A stretch of 64,000 nt of DNA from Vibrio neptunius (GCA_019339365.1 CP079859.1:2108001-2172000); one strand, 5' to 3'; positions 8,393 to 19,875 are shown, counted from the stretch's first letter. Notes: generated by a model from the letters alone, not told the origin. Program-made: numbers and translations.

Positions 8393-11122
8393 CTCTTTTC
8401 TCTTTTTCTTGATATGGTAACCCTGAGTTCAATGTGCTCAGATCCAATGAATACTCTTTGTCTAGAACAAAGAGCGGGTATTCTGCTAAGGTCTCTTTTT
8501 GAGCTTGGCTTAGCTGTTGAGGGTTTTTAACGTATAGATAGAGCGATGCTCCAACCATCTTGTACTCAAATACATCAGGTTGATGTTTTAACCGATTGAG
8601 TAACGCCAGCCCTTGTTGTCTAGAGAACTTGCCGACGAACAGCCATTCTCCAATGCGGCTATTAAGGAGGGTTAAGTTGTCCAGCGTGTTTTGGGGGTGA
8701 CGGTTTCCTTCTTACCAAGCCATTCTAACCCCGGCAAGCAATACCCTTTCGCTGCATGATCGTTTGGCGCCTTGTCGAATACACAGAGTCCCTGTTTAGA
8801 AACTACGTTGAAAGGCTGGCCTTTTAGGTGGCTTACCCGAAATACACCATCACTGGCTACGGGCTCAATATTGATGCAACCACTACCTAGACATTGGGCA
8901 TCCAATATCGCTTTGCCTTCTAAGTTGTCGAGAATCAGTAGTGAGCTGTCCAAGTAGGTAACGCTAGGAGAAAAGTAGAGCACCGAACCTGGATAAACGA
9001 ATGTCTCAAACTCGCTTTCATCCAACACTATGGGGAATCCAGAGTCATCCACTTTGAGTTGTATTGTCTGGTAATCGGTTAATGGAATTACCTGTTGGTC
9101 AACCAACGAAAAGCGCTTAGCTAAGCGATCTGAATAGCTGATGTATGACTTAAGAGGCATGGGTTCAGTCTCAACCTCTGTGACCGATTTAGCCACGTGC
9201 AGAAAGGCTTGGCCTTTTTCAGGCGAAAACATTACCCCTTGTTGGCCCCATGCCTGAGTCCCCGACATCCCTAAGGACAGGGTTTTGTCTCCTTTGTCAT
9301 TGAGGTAAAAGTAGCTGCTTCCTTTTGCCCAGCGACTCTTGCCTGATGCAGAGCCGGTGAGATCAATACTCATTTGATCAGTGTCATTGTTAGTGACCCC
9401 AAATGCTCCGTAACTCGACCAATTGTCGCCACTTTGAGATAATCGGAGTTGGTTTTGGTTTTGAATATCCCCGTCGTCGTTGACTTGTATGGTCGAAGAT
9501 ACCGAGTAACGATCGTCCAAAGGCATCGACCAAGAGATCATAATGGAATAGTTATCGTCAAAGCCGGGTTGTGCCGAATACTGCGCAGAAATATCAAAGA
9601 CACCACCAAATGCAGAGCGTGACCAACCGCCATAGATCAACTGTTGCTGAGTGTCGACACTGACGCGACTGGCTTCCCTTTCACTTTCATACCAACCAAT
9701 TCGAAGGTAACCATTGCCCCCCAAGAATGCGCCAGACACGCCAAGCCCAATGTCACGGTATGAGTAAGAACCGTACAAGGCTTGGCTCAATTCGCTTGCA
9801 CCAGATGGCAAATCCAATTGCTGGTAGTCAATAAACAGCGGCGAGAGAGAGAAACGCCCATACTGGAAATTACCACCCTGTGAAAAAGCGCCTAAAGCAT
9901 AATCGAGTGTACCTTGGTCTCCCCAGTAGTATTGTGCACCAGCCTGATAATATTGCTCGCTTGAAGTGCCTGTCAGACCACTACTCAAAAACCACCTATC
10001 GTCCAAGCGGTAGGTCATAAGAGCCCGATAGTAGTCACGGTTTGACAGGGTTGACTCCTCATCCCAGCGTCCTAGCCCTACAGCATAGTCCCACTCTCCT
10101 GGGTTAATGAAATAGGTATTGTTATTTACAACCTGTCTTGTTTCTTTCAAGATCTCATTGCCAGAGACCTTAAGGGTGAGCGTTAGTTGATAGGTACCTT
10201 TCGGGAGTTCGGCGTAACTGATGTGCTGTGCGCCTTGGTTGATGATTTTGTTAAACAGCAATTGCTCGCCTCGATAAACCTCAAGTTGCCCAGCTTGCGG
10301 GGCAAAAAAGTCGATACGCTGATAGTCACTGACGCTGCTTTTATACAAATTTCGGCTGGAAGCTAGATAGACTGACAACCCACTTAACTCAGCGTGGTTA
10401 CTTAAATAGTCGGTCGCGTTAAAATTGACACTGTACCGGTTTTTACCCACCTGAAGTCGATGGTTTCCTTCCAGTTCCGCGGTATACAGCGCCTGATAGA
10501 GTTCAAAATCGTATTGTTCGCTGTATTGCGTGTCGATGTTGATGTAACCCAGAGGTAAACCGCCAATCAGTGAGTTCGAAAGTGTCACATATTGGTGATC
10601 CTCGAAATCACTACTGGCGTAAAGATTCATCCAGTGAATGAGGCCATAATTTTCACTAAAGGGTGATGCAAAATCGTGCTCAGAGATGGTGCGATCCAAA
10701 GCGCCGATAGGAAGAACGATTCGCAGTACCGATGTGTCATAATCAAATACGTACTTGGCATGATCTGCCATTTCTAGTGTACAAGTCGCAAGGCGACCTT
10801 GACACTCGGAGTCAATTCCGACACCTTGTGTCAAGTCGGTCAAGATATCGTCTACAATGCGGCTTTTCACGTCATATCGGGTTAGAAATTGACGCAGTTG
10901 TCGATATCCTTCGTCGTCCTTCTCTACTCTGATCTGCTCGTAGCTTGCCAGAGCTGAAATGGTTTGAGCTTGACGAATATCCCCTAGTGAGACCGCTACA
11001 TTTTTTTTGCGCTCGATAAAAAAGTCGCTAAAACCTGAGGGGTAAACTTCGTTAGCGATACAAAAGGGTGCCCCCATTAGCGACCAGCAAAAGAGTATTA
11101 TGGCCAACGGATTGGACTTCAT
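8379..11122 (-). CDS. CS1/CFA-I-type outer-membrane usher, frameshifted near its C-terminus
   Basis: The usher forms the outer-membrane pore that assembles and secretes pilus subunits. The start at 11122 (MKSNPLAIILFC) gives a signal peptide and an ATGA overlap with the upstream gene. Beta-rich barrel sequence follows, and the end has the cysteine-containing region of CooC/CfaC-type ushers (QCLGSGCINIEP, YCLPGLEW). The frame stops at 8672, but an uninterrupted second frame continues to 8379 and has no usable start codon. Adding one base in the T4/G5 run at 8689-8697 joins the two into a protein of about 914 residues. The added tail of about 95 residues (WLFVGKFSRQQGLALLNRL and on) has a beta-alpha-beta look similar to SPOR domains. 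Confidence 0.82.
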
Positions 11123-11610
11123 ACGACTAACTCCGCTGTGAATCCAATAAAACCTCGGCATTCCCATTCAACGTCGGTTCTTGCAATTTTAGAAAACGCT
11201 AATGTCAGTTTATGGGGGCGCCACTTCTCTTGATTGTTAGTGGTGTTGAAGGAAAACCTTGATGACGAACCAAGGGGAATAGGTACGTCATCAAGTGACG
11301 CCGTCACATTTATCTTTTTATCCACCGCTTGGTTGTAACAATGATTATCCGACACAGACAACTCCAACTGATACAAGTCATAGCTTGAAGTAAGTGGTGC
11401 GGTAATGGTGATCAGTGTGCGTAAAGACTCGAAGGTCTCATTCTGAAAATCGTATTTCAAGTGCACATTTTTGTGTCGAATAACAAGCGATAACTCGCTG
11501 CTTAGCGTGGTTTTAAACACATTAACATAGGGGGAAAACTGAACCATTGTTGGTGCAGATAGAACACCTGTGCTCAAAGCAGCGGTAAACATAAAAATGA
11601 CGGCTTTCAT
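11119..11610 (-). CDS. Small exported subunit of the fibre operon
   Basis: This 163-residue protein has a signal peptide (about 1-18) and alternating beta-strand patterns, with cysteines near 99 and 150 that could form a disulfide. It lies between the pilin-like gene (gap of three bases) and the usher (four-base overlap). A minor pilin or a second periplasmic helper fits this place. I do not recognise a specific family, so the subunit role is inferred from export, size and operon position. Confidence 0.65.
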   Translation of the reverse strand: MKAVIFMFTAALSTGVLSAPTMVQFSPYVNVFKTTLSSELSLVIRHKNVHLKYDFQNETFESLRTLITITAPLTSSYDLYQLELSVSDNHCYNQAVDKKINVTASLDDVPIPLGSSSRFSFNTTNNQEKWRPHKLTLAFSKIARTDVEWECRGFIGFTAELVV

Positions 11611-11613
11611 GGT

Positions 11614-12153
11614 TCACACTATATTGCTGACTTCAACATAGGTACGAACGCTGAACAACTCGCCTGATGAAGCGCTAAACGTATTGTTCGCGCCGGGCTC
11701 AATTCTCATTCGCACCAAGTCACTGGTGTGCGTTACGGGGGTAGAGGTGATTTCTGCACCATCGGAAACGCGAACCAGTTTCATGTCTGGGCCTGCGCCC
11801 CCAATCATCACACCTGCCAAGATCGTCTGCATAAACGCCAGTTTGATATCAAAACTGCTGGAGACATCTTGGTTGGTTTTATTAACCACATTAAATGCAA
11901 GCTCTGTGGAACCTTCCACTTCATAGCTCCCGTTGCCCAGTGATTTGAGCATAAGTGAACCGCTGGTGAGAGCAGGGTAACCGTCAGCACTTTTGATCTC
12001 GTAAGTGCTGTCTATAGAAGCTTTTGGAATGGTGGCTGACCACTGCAGATATGTGGCGGCAATATTAGCCGTCGCACTCGGTGCGATAAACATTGACAAC
12101 AGTACTCCCATAGCACTGACTGTCGTTAAAGACTTATTGAATTGAGTTTTCAT
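11614..12153 (-). CDS. Pilin-like major subunit candidate (CS1-type operon)
   Basis: This 179-residue protein has a signal peptide cleaved about residue 29 (SATA/NIAAT). The mature part has about 150 residues, a usual size for CS1/CFA-I fimbrial subunits. It contains no cysteine and is strand-rich (GSYEVEGSTELAFNVVNK), as expected for an Ig-like donor-strand subunit. Its place before the usher matches the major subunit gene of CFA/I-type operons. The start is preceded by AAGGA (TTTACAAGGAATGATTC). Major-subunit status is inferred from size and place. Confidence 0.7.
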   Translation of the reverse strand: MKTQFNKSLTTVSAMGVLLSMFIAPSATANIAATYLQWSATIPKASIDSTYEIKSADGYPALTSGSLMLKSLGNGSYEVEGSTELAFNVVNKTNQDVSSSFDIKLAFMQTILAGVMIGGAGPDMKLVRVSDGAEITSTPVTHTSDLVRMRIEPGANNTFSASSGELFSVRTYVEVSNIV

Positions 12154-12273
12154 GAATCATTCCTTGTAAAGTGAATATTTGTTGTTGACTTAATGAACAT
12201 TGGCTTGTTGACAGTGTGGTGTGTACTTTCCTCCCTAGTTGATGTTTCATCACATCGAACGAAACTGTTCTTT

Positions 12274-14022
12274 TTAAGGTGCTGAGAAACGGATCACGAT
12301 ATCTTTCGGCCACCCGCCTAGGTTGCTATTAACGAATGAGATGGTACTTTCACCGGGCGTCTGACTGGTGAAGTAGAAAGAGAGCTCGCCCTTGTGATTG
12401 GAATACTTGGTTTTGCCGAGTTCCCCACCATAAAATTGAGCGTTGCCATTTTTTACTCTGGCCGTTAAAGGTACCCCCTTGGCCAGTCTTTCTTGTCCAA
12501 ATGGATATGTTTCCTCCACTTTGAAGGTCAACACCACTTGATCTTTGCCATCGGCGACCGCATCGCTTGACCCTACGTAATCAAACAGCAAGGTTTGTGC
12601 GCATGAGGAGTAGACTTCATTCACTTCATCCGTTTTTAGACCTGTTTTCATATCTAACGCATAATAATTAAAGTCTTTAATATCTAGATAAATGTATGGT
12701 TTGTCGGTTGGCCAACCAGCTTTTTCTACTAAATTTAAGTTGCCTTTTAATAATTCTTGCAAGTGGATTAGACGAGGTGCCCTACCAAAAAAATCACAGT
12801 ATTTGGAGGCATCTTGAAGTGACATGGTGAGCATGTCCTTTTCTACCGAAGTGTCATAATATTTACCGATGGATAGACCAAAAAGCGAAAAGTTATAGCC
12901 TTCCGCTTCAGCGTATGTTTCTGGTGCGGTGTATATCCTATGATTGTCCAAAACGATCTTTTCCCAATCTCTGGGCATTGCGACATCAAAAGTCAGCATA
13001 TTCCCTGAATATCCCCCAGCACTCTCTCCTGAGGTGGTATTGTCGTAAACCATGTAAAAGACATGGTGACGACCTGGCCTTGATGCGGAAAAACGGAAGG
13101 ATTTGTTTTGGTTTTCTCCGGACACAACCTCAACATTGGCGGTTGAGCTTTTCACTTCAAACAATTGATAATCAAAGGTCCCAGCTTGCACAAACGAAGA
13201 GACGTCAACAGTGATCTCTTCATCTAAGAAATACTCTTTCCTCTTGCCATCATTAGGTAAGTGTCCGCTCCCTGCATTAACACTGACATAGCCGGGATCT
13301 TGTACGGTGACATAGATTTGTCCCAATCTAATTGCGGGTGTATTAACGGTTTGGTTGAATTGATTCGAGAGAGCGCTAGTTTCTGTAGCTCTAACCTTAT
13401 AATCAATAACGGCGAGACCTGATTGATTGACAGCAGAGGCATCAATGTTGATTTTGCTATTGTTCAGGGTTGTGGCTTGAATATCGCCTTGTACCGAGAC
13501 AATGCTGTCCAACGTGAACCCTGATTCCATGGGCAGGGTTACCTCTATTTTTTGGCCTCGGACAAGCTCACGACTAAGAGGAGCCAAATCTACCACCTCT
13601 AACGTACTGGTCAGTACTCGAGCTTGATTTTGCTTTTGAATGATCTCGCCATTGCCACTCTGGGCTGTCACTGTGTATTTATAAATGCACACATCTTGCT
13701 GTTTAACGAAATAGAAGCCATGGTCGTTGGTACTATTGACAGTGCAAACTTGTGATAAATCGGATAAAGCGACTACATCGAGAGTATAAGAGAGTGCTGA
13801 GTCGCTAGAAATATAGGTATTCAAGTCGATAAACCCCTGATTGTCTGGGGTATTGATCAGAGCAGGTTGTAATCTGAGTGTTGCTGATCCTTGAGTTTGT
13901 TCGGACTTCGACTCTTCATGCTCGTCACCTTGGCAACCAACTAAAAACAAGTTGAGCAACAGCAAGAGGCTAAACAAGCCAGTTTTTGATGCGTTAGCCA
14001 CTTCTTTTTTTTTGTTTTCCAT
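12274..14022 (-). CDS. Lipoprotein with C-terminal bacterial Ig-like (Big_1/invasin-type) domain
   Basis: This 582-residue protein has a lipobox LFLVGCQGD near residues 26-34, so it is probably a lipid-anchored envelope protein. A long beta-rich region is followed near residue 490 by SSDAVADGKDQVVLTFKV, the typical opening of a Big_1 domain of invasin/intimin proteins, and ends with PGESTISFV. It is first in the fibre operon, 120 bases ahead of the pilin-like gene. It may be a surface adhesin or an anchor for the fibre. No CS1-type operon known to me starts with such a protein, so the pairing is unusual. Confidence 0.7.
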   Translation of the reverse strand: MENKKKEVANASKTGLFSLLLLLNLFLVGCQGDEHEESKSEQTQGSATLRLQPALINTPDNQGFIDLNTYISSDSALSYTLDVVALSDLSQVCTVNSTNDHGFYFVKQQDVCIYKYTVTAQSGNGEIIQKQNQARVLTSTLEVVDLAPLSRELVRGQKIEVTLPMESGFTLDSIVSVQGDIQATTLNNSKINIDASAVNQSGLAVIDYKVRATETSALSNQFNQTVNTPAIRLGQIYVTVQDPGYVSVNAGSGHLPNDGKRKEYFLDEEITVDVSSFVQAGTFDYQLFEVKSSTANVEVVSGENQNKSFRFSASRPGRHHVFYMVYDNTTSGESAGGYSGNMLTFDVAMPRDWEKIVLDNHRIYTAPETYAEAEGYNFSLFGLSIGKYYDTSVEKDMLTMSLQDASKYCDFFGRAPRLIHLQELLKGNLNLVEKAGWPTDKPYIYLDIKDFNYYALDMKTGLKTDEVNEVYSSCAQTLLFDYVGSSDAVADGKDQVVLTFKVEETYPFGQERLAKGVPLTARVKNGNAQFYGGELGKTKYSNHKGELSFYFTSQTPGESTISFVNSNLGGWPKDIVIRFSAP

Positions 14023-14318
14023 TACGTCATCTCTTAAATATTCTTGTATCAGGGCTGAATTGCGACAGCCGCTGATTTCTGGATGAGTAATTTGATATAT
14101 AAATTTTTAGGGGGTTATTAATTTAATCTTATTTATACTTGATAATCTATTATTTTTAATAAATTCAATAGGATAGGGTGAGTGTTTATCCGCTACTGTC
14201 GTTGCTAAGTAACATGAGTTACTGCTTAAGTTTTATAAATCGCCTATGAATGTCACTCATAATCGCGAACCCAATGAGATGAAAAAAGCTGGCCAATATT
14301 GACCGATAAGGAGATTCA

Positions 14319-15431
14319 TCAGCCATAAAGCCCGCAAAAAGTACTACCGACGGAAACAGCCGCAATTTTTAGAGCTGCAATCCACATGAACACTTGAGAA
14401 GAACTTTCCCTCGGTGAATAGTCAACCCTAGCTGTCAGGCTTGCAGCAAAGAAAAGTGCATTGGCGACACCGCATATGAAGTAAGCGCTAAGACCGAACT
14501 CATAGACAGTAGCTAATGAAGCGAGAAATAGCCCACCTGATACTCCTAAGGCTGATAGCGTCATAAGTTGTTGTGGTTCTTTGAGAATGGGAAAGCGAAT
14601 TAAACAAACAGAGCCTAGTAAATTGCCGATGCCGAACAGAGAAATGAGGGTAGCGGAGCTGTTTTGATCTTGTCCCCAATCTTCAACGAGAGAAATTGCG
14701 CAGACCGGCAGTGCAGCAAGTGAAAATGAGGTCGCTACGGTTAGGTACATGGTACGAGTTAGCGGCCCATTGGTGATTATTTGCCGTGCGACCATAGCAA
14801 CGCTTGGCACAGCAGCAGGGCTAAGGTTATTCGGTTCACTCTTTGGTAGCTTCAGTATTAACAGGGCACTGATTAATGGAAAAAAAGCAATTGTTATCAT
14901 CGCTGACTGTGTATCACTGATTTCCGTCAATCCTGCAACTAGCATAGGACCCAAAGTTCCTCCTACAGCGTAGCTGCAGACATCCCAAGCATGCGCTTTT
15001 CTTCTCATCGAATCGCTGGCACTGAGTAAAGTGTTCAGCAGCCCACTGATCCCGCCCATCAAATAGGGTGCAGAACTGCCACAAGCAATAAGAAATAATA
15101 TCAGAACAGGCAATGTTAAATGTTGGAACCAGAATGTCGTTATGGCCATGAAAGCACTATAGATAAAAGCGGCTACGATGATCAGTCTTCTCGAGTCGGT
15201 CGCAATATCCAACCAACGTCCCCATATGGGGCCAAGTAAATGTGGGGCGCTCAGACAAGCGGCAAGTATCCCCATCTGATGGCTAGGTATCCCTTTTTCA
15301 GATGAGAGGATCAATATGCCGACAATGGCAGCACCTGTTGCTGTTCTCGCAAAGCAAGCAAGACTAAAGTACAACAGCAATAAACGTCTATGCTCCTGAT
15401 GACTCCGATTCGAGGTACTAACATTGTCCAT
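14319..15431 (-). CDS. Major facilitator superfamily transporter
   Basis: This 370-residue inner-membrane protein has roughly 11-12 hydrophobic segments and a charged loop after the second (GPIWGRWLDIATDSRR), the MFS signature loop A. The end (VSVGSTFCGLYG) is a little short for the family. It lies 21 bases after the DHDPS-like gene and is read in the same direction, so the pair probably imports and cleaves, or makes and exports, a small carboxylic metabolite. The substrate cannot be deduced. A MocR-type regulator is divergent from the pair. Confidence 0.85.
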   Translation of the reverse strand: MDNVSTSNRSHQEHRRLLLLYFSLACFARTATGAAIVGILILSSEKGIPSHQMGILAACLSAPHLLGPIWGRWLDIATDSRRLIIVAAFIYSAFMAITTFWFQHLTLPVLILFLIACGSSAPYLMGGISGLLNTLLSASDSMRRKAHAWDVCSYAVGGTLGPMLVAGLTEISDTQSAMITIAFFPLISALLILKLPKSEPNNLSPAAVPSVAMVARQIITNGPLTRTMYLTVATSFSLAALPVCAISLVEDWGQDQNSSATLISLFGIGNLLGSVCLIRFPILKEPQQLMTLSALGVSGGLFLASLATVYEFGLSAYFICGVANALFFAASLTARVDYSPRESSSQVFMWIAALKIAAVSVGSTFCGLYG

Positions 15432-15452
15432 ATCTATTTCCCAAGGTCATCA

Positions 15453-16347
15453 TTAAGCTAGGTCTAGTTCTGAGATAAGGTTTTTCAGCTGGAGCTTGGA
15501 TTCGCTGTCTAATCCAGTGAGAGGCGCAGGTAAACATGGAGATTCGGCATAGCCCAGAAGCTCAGCAGCACTTACCATTACACGCATACCACCAAGATTA
15601 TCTGAGAACAATTGCCACAACTTTTCATATTTCAAAGACAGTTGTTTCGCTTGTTCTGGGTCACTCTGTTTTGCTTGCTCAAATAGGTGTTTAGCTGTAC
15701 GAGGGAACAGACCAGCGAGGACTGAATACCACACATCACATCCGCTTTGTATGCCCATAGAAGCAAAAGCGTCACCACTGACACCAATAGTTACCTTCTC
15801 AGGTACGAGTTCTTTTAGGGTCTGAACTCTATCTTGCCCCTGGTTTTTAAACTGAGCTCCGGGGAACTTTATTGACTGCACCATTTTAAGCTTGGCGATC
15901 TCGGCATGGAGCTGATCGCTAAAGGTAAAGTGAGTCGCGCTAGGGTTGTCATAGACACAAATCGGCACAGAAACATTGTCAGACACACACCGATACAGCT
16001 CATAGACTTCCTCATCAAAGAGACGTTGATAGGAAAGCGGCGCGAGCAAAAAGCCCTTTGACACCAAGTTGTTCTGCTTGTTGAGCATTCGCGAGCACAT
16101 CTCTTAATCTCAGCGCTCCAATACCCGCTAAGACAGGAGTACTTCCTGCCATTTCGACTGCTGTTGAGATCGCCGCATGTTTTTCTTTTGCGTTTAAGTA
16201 TGGATATAAGCCAGTCGATCCGAGTGCACATATAGAATCTACCTTGGCGTCAACTAAGCGGCCAAGAATCTTATAGTACGCCTCGGTATCGACTTGTTCG
16301 TTTGAGATAGGGGTAATAGGGAAGGCACTTATTCCTTGAAAAATCAT
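15453..16347 (-). CDS. Dihydrodipicolinate synthase (DapA)-family aldolase/lyase, frameshifted in this sequence
   Basis: The reading frame starts at 16347 (MIFQGISAFPITPI), runs to VKG, and continues in another frame as FLLAPLSYQRLFDEEVYELY. Removing one base in the A5/C3 stretch at 16048-16056 restores a 297-residue protein, the usual length of the family. Class I aldolase features are present: GSTGLYPYL near the N-terminus, a tyrosine in ICVYDNPSATHF, and the Schiff-base lysine in SIKFPGAQF. Such enzymes cleave or form pyruvate-containing compounds; dapA itself is normally elsewhere. With the MFS gene and the divergent MocR regulator it forms a small catabolic unit. Confidence 0.82.
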
Positions 16348-16483
16348 TAGTTTATTCCTTTGGATAATTGATTGGTGGTGGACTTGACGTCAATAATGAA
16401 ATAAACACTCACAAGTGTTATCTTAGTCATAGCCATAAAAACTAATTGTCATAGTTCAATATAAACATTGTCATAGGACAAAC

Positions 16484-17783
16484 ATGAAAGTCAAGATAAA
16501 TGGGCAAACCGGGCAGGAATTATTTGAGTCTGTTCGGTCTTTGATTGCGTCAGGAGAGTTAAAAGAGGGAGATTCGCTGCCTCCAGTAAGGGAGCTTGCA
16601 GCAGATGTCGGCGTCAATAGAAATACCGTCGCTGGTGTCTATCAACGCTTGGTAAAATCAGGGTTAGCAGAGACTAAAGGCCGTTTAGGTACGCGCGTTA
16701 AAGCGAGGCAATCACAACAGCAGCAAGACGGGATAACAGAAACGAAGTTAATGGATCTTGCTGACGGCAATCTCCTTAAGGAATGGTTCCCCAACCTTGA
16801 ACAATTAGCCGGAAAAGCGCAACTGAGACAGTTTGTCTATGGTGAAGCGCCTATTTTGCCTGATATTGAGACGTTTGGTCGAGAGTGGTTCATAGACGTG
16901 TGCCCGGACAACATGGGTTTATCGATCACCAGTGGGGCGGTCGATTCATTGGAACGCTTGATGTCAGCCCATTTATTACCCGGTGATCAAGTGGTTGTCG
17001 AAGACCCCTGCTATCTGGGTTCTTCGACTGCTATCAAGTTGGCTGGAATGCGTCCAGTAGGTGTTAAAATCGACGCTCATGGCATGATCGTCGATGAGCT
17101 TGAATCCAAGCTAAAAAAAAGGGGCTAGGGCCGTATTGTTTACTCCGAGAGCCCATAACCCTACCGGGTGTTGTTATAGTGAAGAAAGAGCTGCAGCTAT
17201 TCGCCGAGTGCTACAACGGTTTCCGAATGTGCTGGTGTTAATTGATGATCACTATGCCTTACTTGCTCAGCAACCCTATTACAGTTTGGTGCCGGACAAC
17301 GGTGTATTTTGGGCTGTGTTTCGCTCAGTATCAAAAGGGTTAGGCCCAGATCTAAGGCTTGCTTTTGTCGCTGCTGACCCAGTGACAACAGAACGTCTTC
17401 ACAGTCGATTGACTGTAGGCATGAACTGGGTCAGCCGTATCCTTCAATCGCTCGTTATCTGCGCACTAACGTCAAAAAGTGTTGGGCAACGGCTACAATT
17501 GATGAGTGAAGACTGTAGACAAAGGAACCAATGGTTGATTGAAGCGCTTGAAGTTCATGGAATATCAATTGCTGGTCCTGTTGAAGGTGTTAACTTATGG
17601 GTTCCCGTCAATGGTGACCCTCAAGCGCGCGCGTATGAGCTATCAAAACGTGGTTGGCTGGTGAGACCAGGCGGCCAATTTGATATTGACGGCAAAGCGA
17701 TGGGGCTGCGGATAACCACAACTAAGCTGGACCAAGAGCTCGCTTCGCAATTAGCTCAAGATATTGCGCAGGTTGACAGGTAG
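16484..17783 (+). CDS. MocR-type regulator (GntR HTH plus aminotransferase-like domain), frameshifted in this sequence
   Basis: The N-terminal 70 residues are a GntR winged helix-turn-helix (SLPPVRELAADVGVNRNTVA). The rest is a fold-type I aminotransferase-like domain that would bind pyridoxal phosphate, with NPTG (HNPTGCCYSEE) and the lysine in SVSKGLGPDLRLAF. The first frame ends at 17128 just after an A8 run (17113-17120), and the remainder is one frame away. With A7 the protein reads LKKGARAVLFTPRAHNPTG and has 432 residues, normal for MocR proteins. It is divergent from the aldolase-MFS pair and probably controls it. Confidence 0.85.
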
Positions 17784-17979
17784 CTAAGATTAAACGTCCA
17801 ATACCTTGCAGGATCAAACCGAATTTTTGGAACCAGAGCAACTGAGCGTAGTGCAGCACCGATGCGACATTCGCTTCCTAGCCAATTGAACCCAAGGGTT
17901 TTTGTCGTTCACTCACCGTATATATCAAAAGGTCGTATCACATTTATTCGCTAGTGATGCGACCATAGAGAACAATCAA

Positions 17980-19875
17980 CTAGTACTTAAAGTTAGCGAC
18001 AATTTGCTCCAGCTTATGGCTAACACCAGAGACTTGTTCGCTGCAACGAACAGAACCCGCTACTACTTGGTGGGTATCACCTGCCAAATGTGCAATCTCG
18101 GTAATGTTGCGATCGATTTCCGCTGATACCATGGACTGTTCTTCTGAAGCCGTCGCGATTTGTGTATTCATGTCGGACATTTCGCTGATCCGCAGTGTCA
18201 TAGCGTCAATTGCGCTGACCACTTCCTTAGTGCTGGTCTTGGTGTGACGTGCTTGTTCTAAACTTGAAGACATTTTCGTCACTGTCTGTTGTATACCAGA
18301 TGTCAGGCCCTGAATCGTCGTTTCTATTTGGTGGGTGGAATTATTTGTCATTAGCGAAAGTTGTCTGACTTCATCGGCAACAACTGCAAAGCCACGGCCA
18401 TTTTCACCCGCGCGAGCGGCTTCTATTGCCGCATTCAACGCAAGGAGGTTGGTTTGTTCTGCAATCCCTTGAATCGTTGCGATCACCTGATGAATTTCTT
18501 TGCTTTGTTCATCTAGATTTTCAATTAAGGTTTGAGAATCTTCAATATTCGTTGATAGAGCCTCAATACTGTCGCTAGTAGAGTGGGTAACTTTGAGCGC
18601 GCCATCAGCTTGATGTTTCATACTTTCTGCATTCTGTGCTGCGGATTCAATATTGGCGGTTATTTCATTGCTGGTCATGACTAATTGGTTGACGGCTGTT
18701 GCCACTGACTCTGACTGTACCTTTTGCTGCTCCGCGTTGTTCATGCTTTTTACTGCGGCATGTTCCGAACTGCATGAACTTTCACTCAATACAGACATCA
18801 CACCGGCCAACTCTTTTACATGGCCGTGCAGTTGAGAAATAAATCGATCAAAAGAGTTGGCAAGCTGGGCTAATTCATCATCACCTTTGGCATTCATACG
18901 CACCGTAAGATCACCATCCCCGCTGGCAATGTTTTCCATAAGAAGATTGATGGCTTGAATGCGGCTTAGGATGCTTCTTCCTATTAGAAGCAACATACTA
19001 GAGAGTAAAACAACTATCGCACTTCCGATTAAGAAAAGTTGAGTTTTTATCTGCGAGGATTTTTGAGAAATGACTTGGCTGATCTCCGTTTGAAGTCCAT
19101 TGATGGCTTTCTCTGTAGTATGCACGTTAGCTCTTAGTGCGCCGCGCAGCCCTTCTCTAGAGGTCAACCCTAGTACTTCGTAGGCTTCGACTATGCTTTC
19201 TGCACTGTGGCGGTATTCAGTAAACACAGGCTCAAGCCCCTGAGGTACATGCTCACTGGCAGAGAATTTGTCAAGCGCGGCTAGAAAGGTCACACTGGTT
19301 TCTTTATTGGTGCTCGCGAGATATTGATAATCGGCTTCCATTAGCTCAAGCAGTTCAACTTCAAGAACAAAACTGTCTTTTTCAGCTGTGGCGACTTTCA
19401 ATGCTTTTCTTGAGCGCTCCAATTGTGTAATTAAATTGGATGTGACATTCATCCCCTCAATTGTGTTCACTTGGTTTACCAATTGGTGGAACTGAACTTG
19501 ATATTGATTGAGAGTCGACACAATAGTGGAAGTACGCTCTTCCATATCAAGATTGTGCGATTTTAAAATTCTGTTGAGAGCCGTTAAACGTGCGGATAGC
19601 TCTTCAAACGTTGCGTCGAAATGTTGCGGGTATTTCATCTCTTTACGCGCAATAAAGTCTTTTTCGTGACGGCGTAACATAAGCAGGTCAACAGAGCTTT
19701 GTAAATTATCCATGGCGGCCTGTTCTAAGGACTCGAAGCTATTAAAGCTGACTTGTTCATAGTAGGCGTACAAGCCGACGCTAACCAGCAAAGTCAAATT
19801 GATGAGGATTAACTTAGCTCGTATGGAAAAAGAAAAAGCAAATCGCTCTGATTTGGGTGAGCCGTTCATGGACAC
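17980..19875 (-). CDS. Methyl-accepting chemotaxis protein with HBM-like sensor domain
   Basis: This 631-residue chemoreceptor has a first membrane segment near 20-40, a long helical periplasmic domain, a second segment near 283-303, HAMP, and the cytoplasmic signalling hairpin with its invariant tip ([20 protein letters not shown], then [11 protein letters not shown]). The periplasmic start [19 protein letters not shown] fits the helical bimodular (HBM) class, some of which sense organic acids. There is no C-terminal NWETF-like pentapeptide for CheR tethering. It is monocistronic. The ligand is unknown. Confidence 0.93.
   Translation of the reverse strand: MSMNGSPKSERFAFSFSIRAKLILINLTLLVSVGLYAYYEQVSFNSFESLEQAAMDNLQSSVDLLMLRRHEKDFIARKEMKYPQHFDATFEELSARLTALNRILKSHNLDMEERTSTIVSTLNQYQVQFHQLVNQVNTIEGMNVTSNLITQLERSRKALKVATAEKDSFVLEVELLELMEADYQYLASTNKETSVTFLAALDKFSASEHVPQGLEPVFTEYRHSAESIVEAYEVLGLTSREGLRGALRANVHTTEKAINGLQTEISQVISQKSSQIKTQLFLIGSAIVVLLSSMLLLIGRSILSRIQAINLLMENIASGDGDLTVRMNAKGDDELAQLANSFDRFISQLHGHVKELAGVMSVLSESSCSSEHAAVKSMNNAEQQKVQSESVATAVNQLVMTSNEITANIESAAQNAESMKHQADGALKVTHSTSDSIEALSTNIEDSQTLIENLDEQSKEIHQVIATIQGIAEQTNLLALNAAIEAARAGENGRGFAVVADEVRQLSLMTNNSTHQIETTIQGLTSGIQQTVTKMSSSLEQARHTKTSTKEVVSAIDAMTLRISEMSDMNTQIATASEEQSMVSAEIDRNITEIAHLAGDTHQVVAGSVRCSEQVSGVSHKLEQIVANFKY

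Noticed and set aside
15453..16100. Stand-alone DHDPS-family gene starting at 16100
   Set aside because: The family N-terminus lies upstream in another frame to 16347, and the start at 16100 has no good ribosome-binding site.
17136..17783. Stand-alone aminotransferase gene
   Set aside because: It lacks the N-terminal part of the fold and follows directly from the GntR-containing frame through the A8 run; together they make a normal MocR protein.
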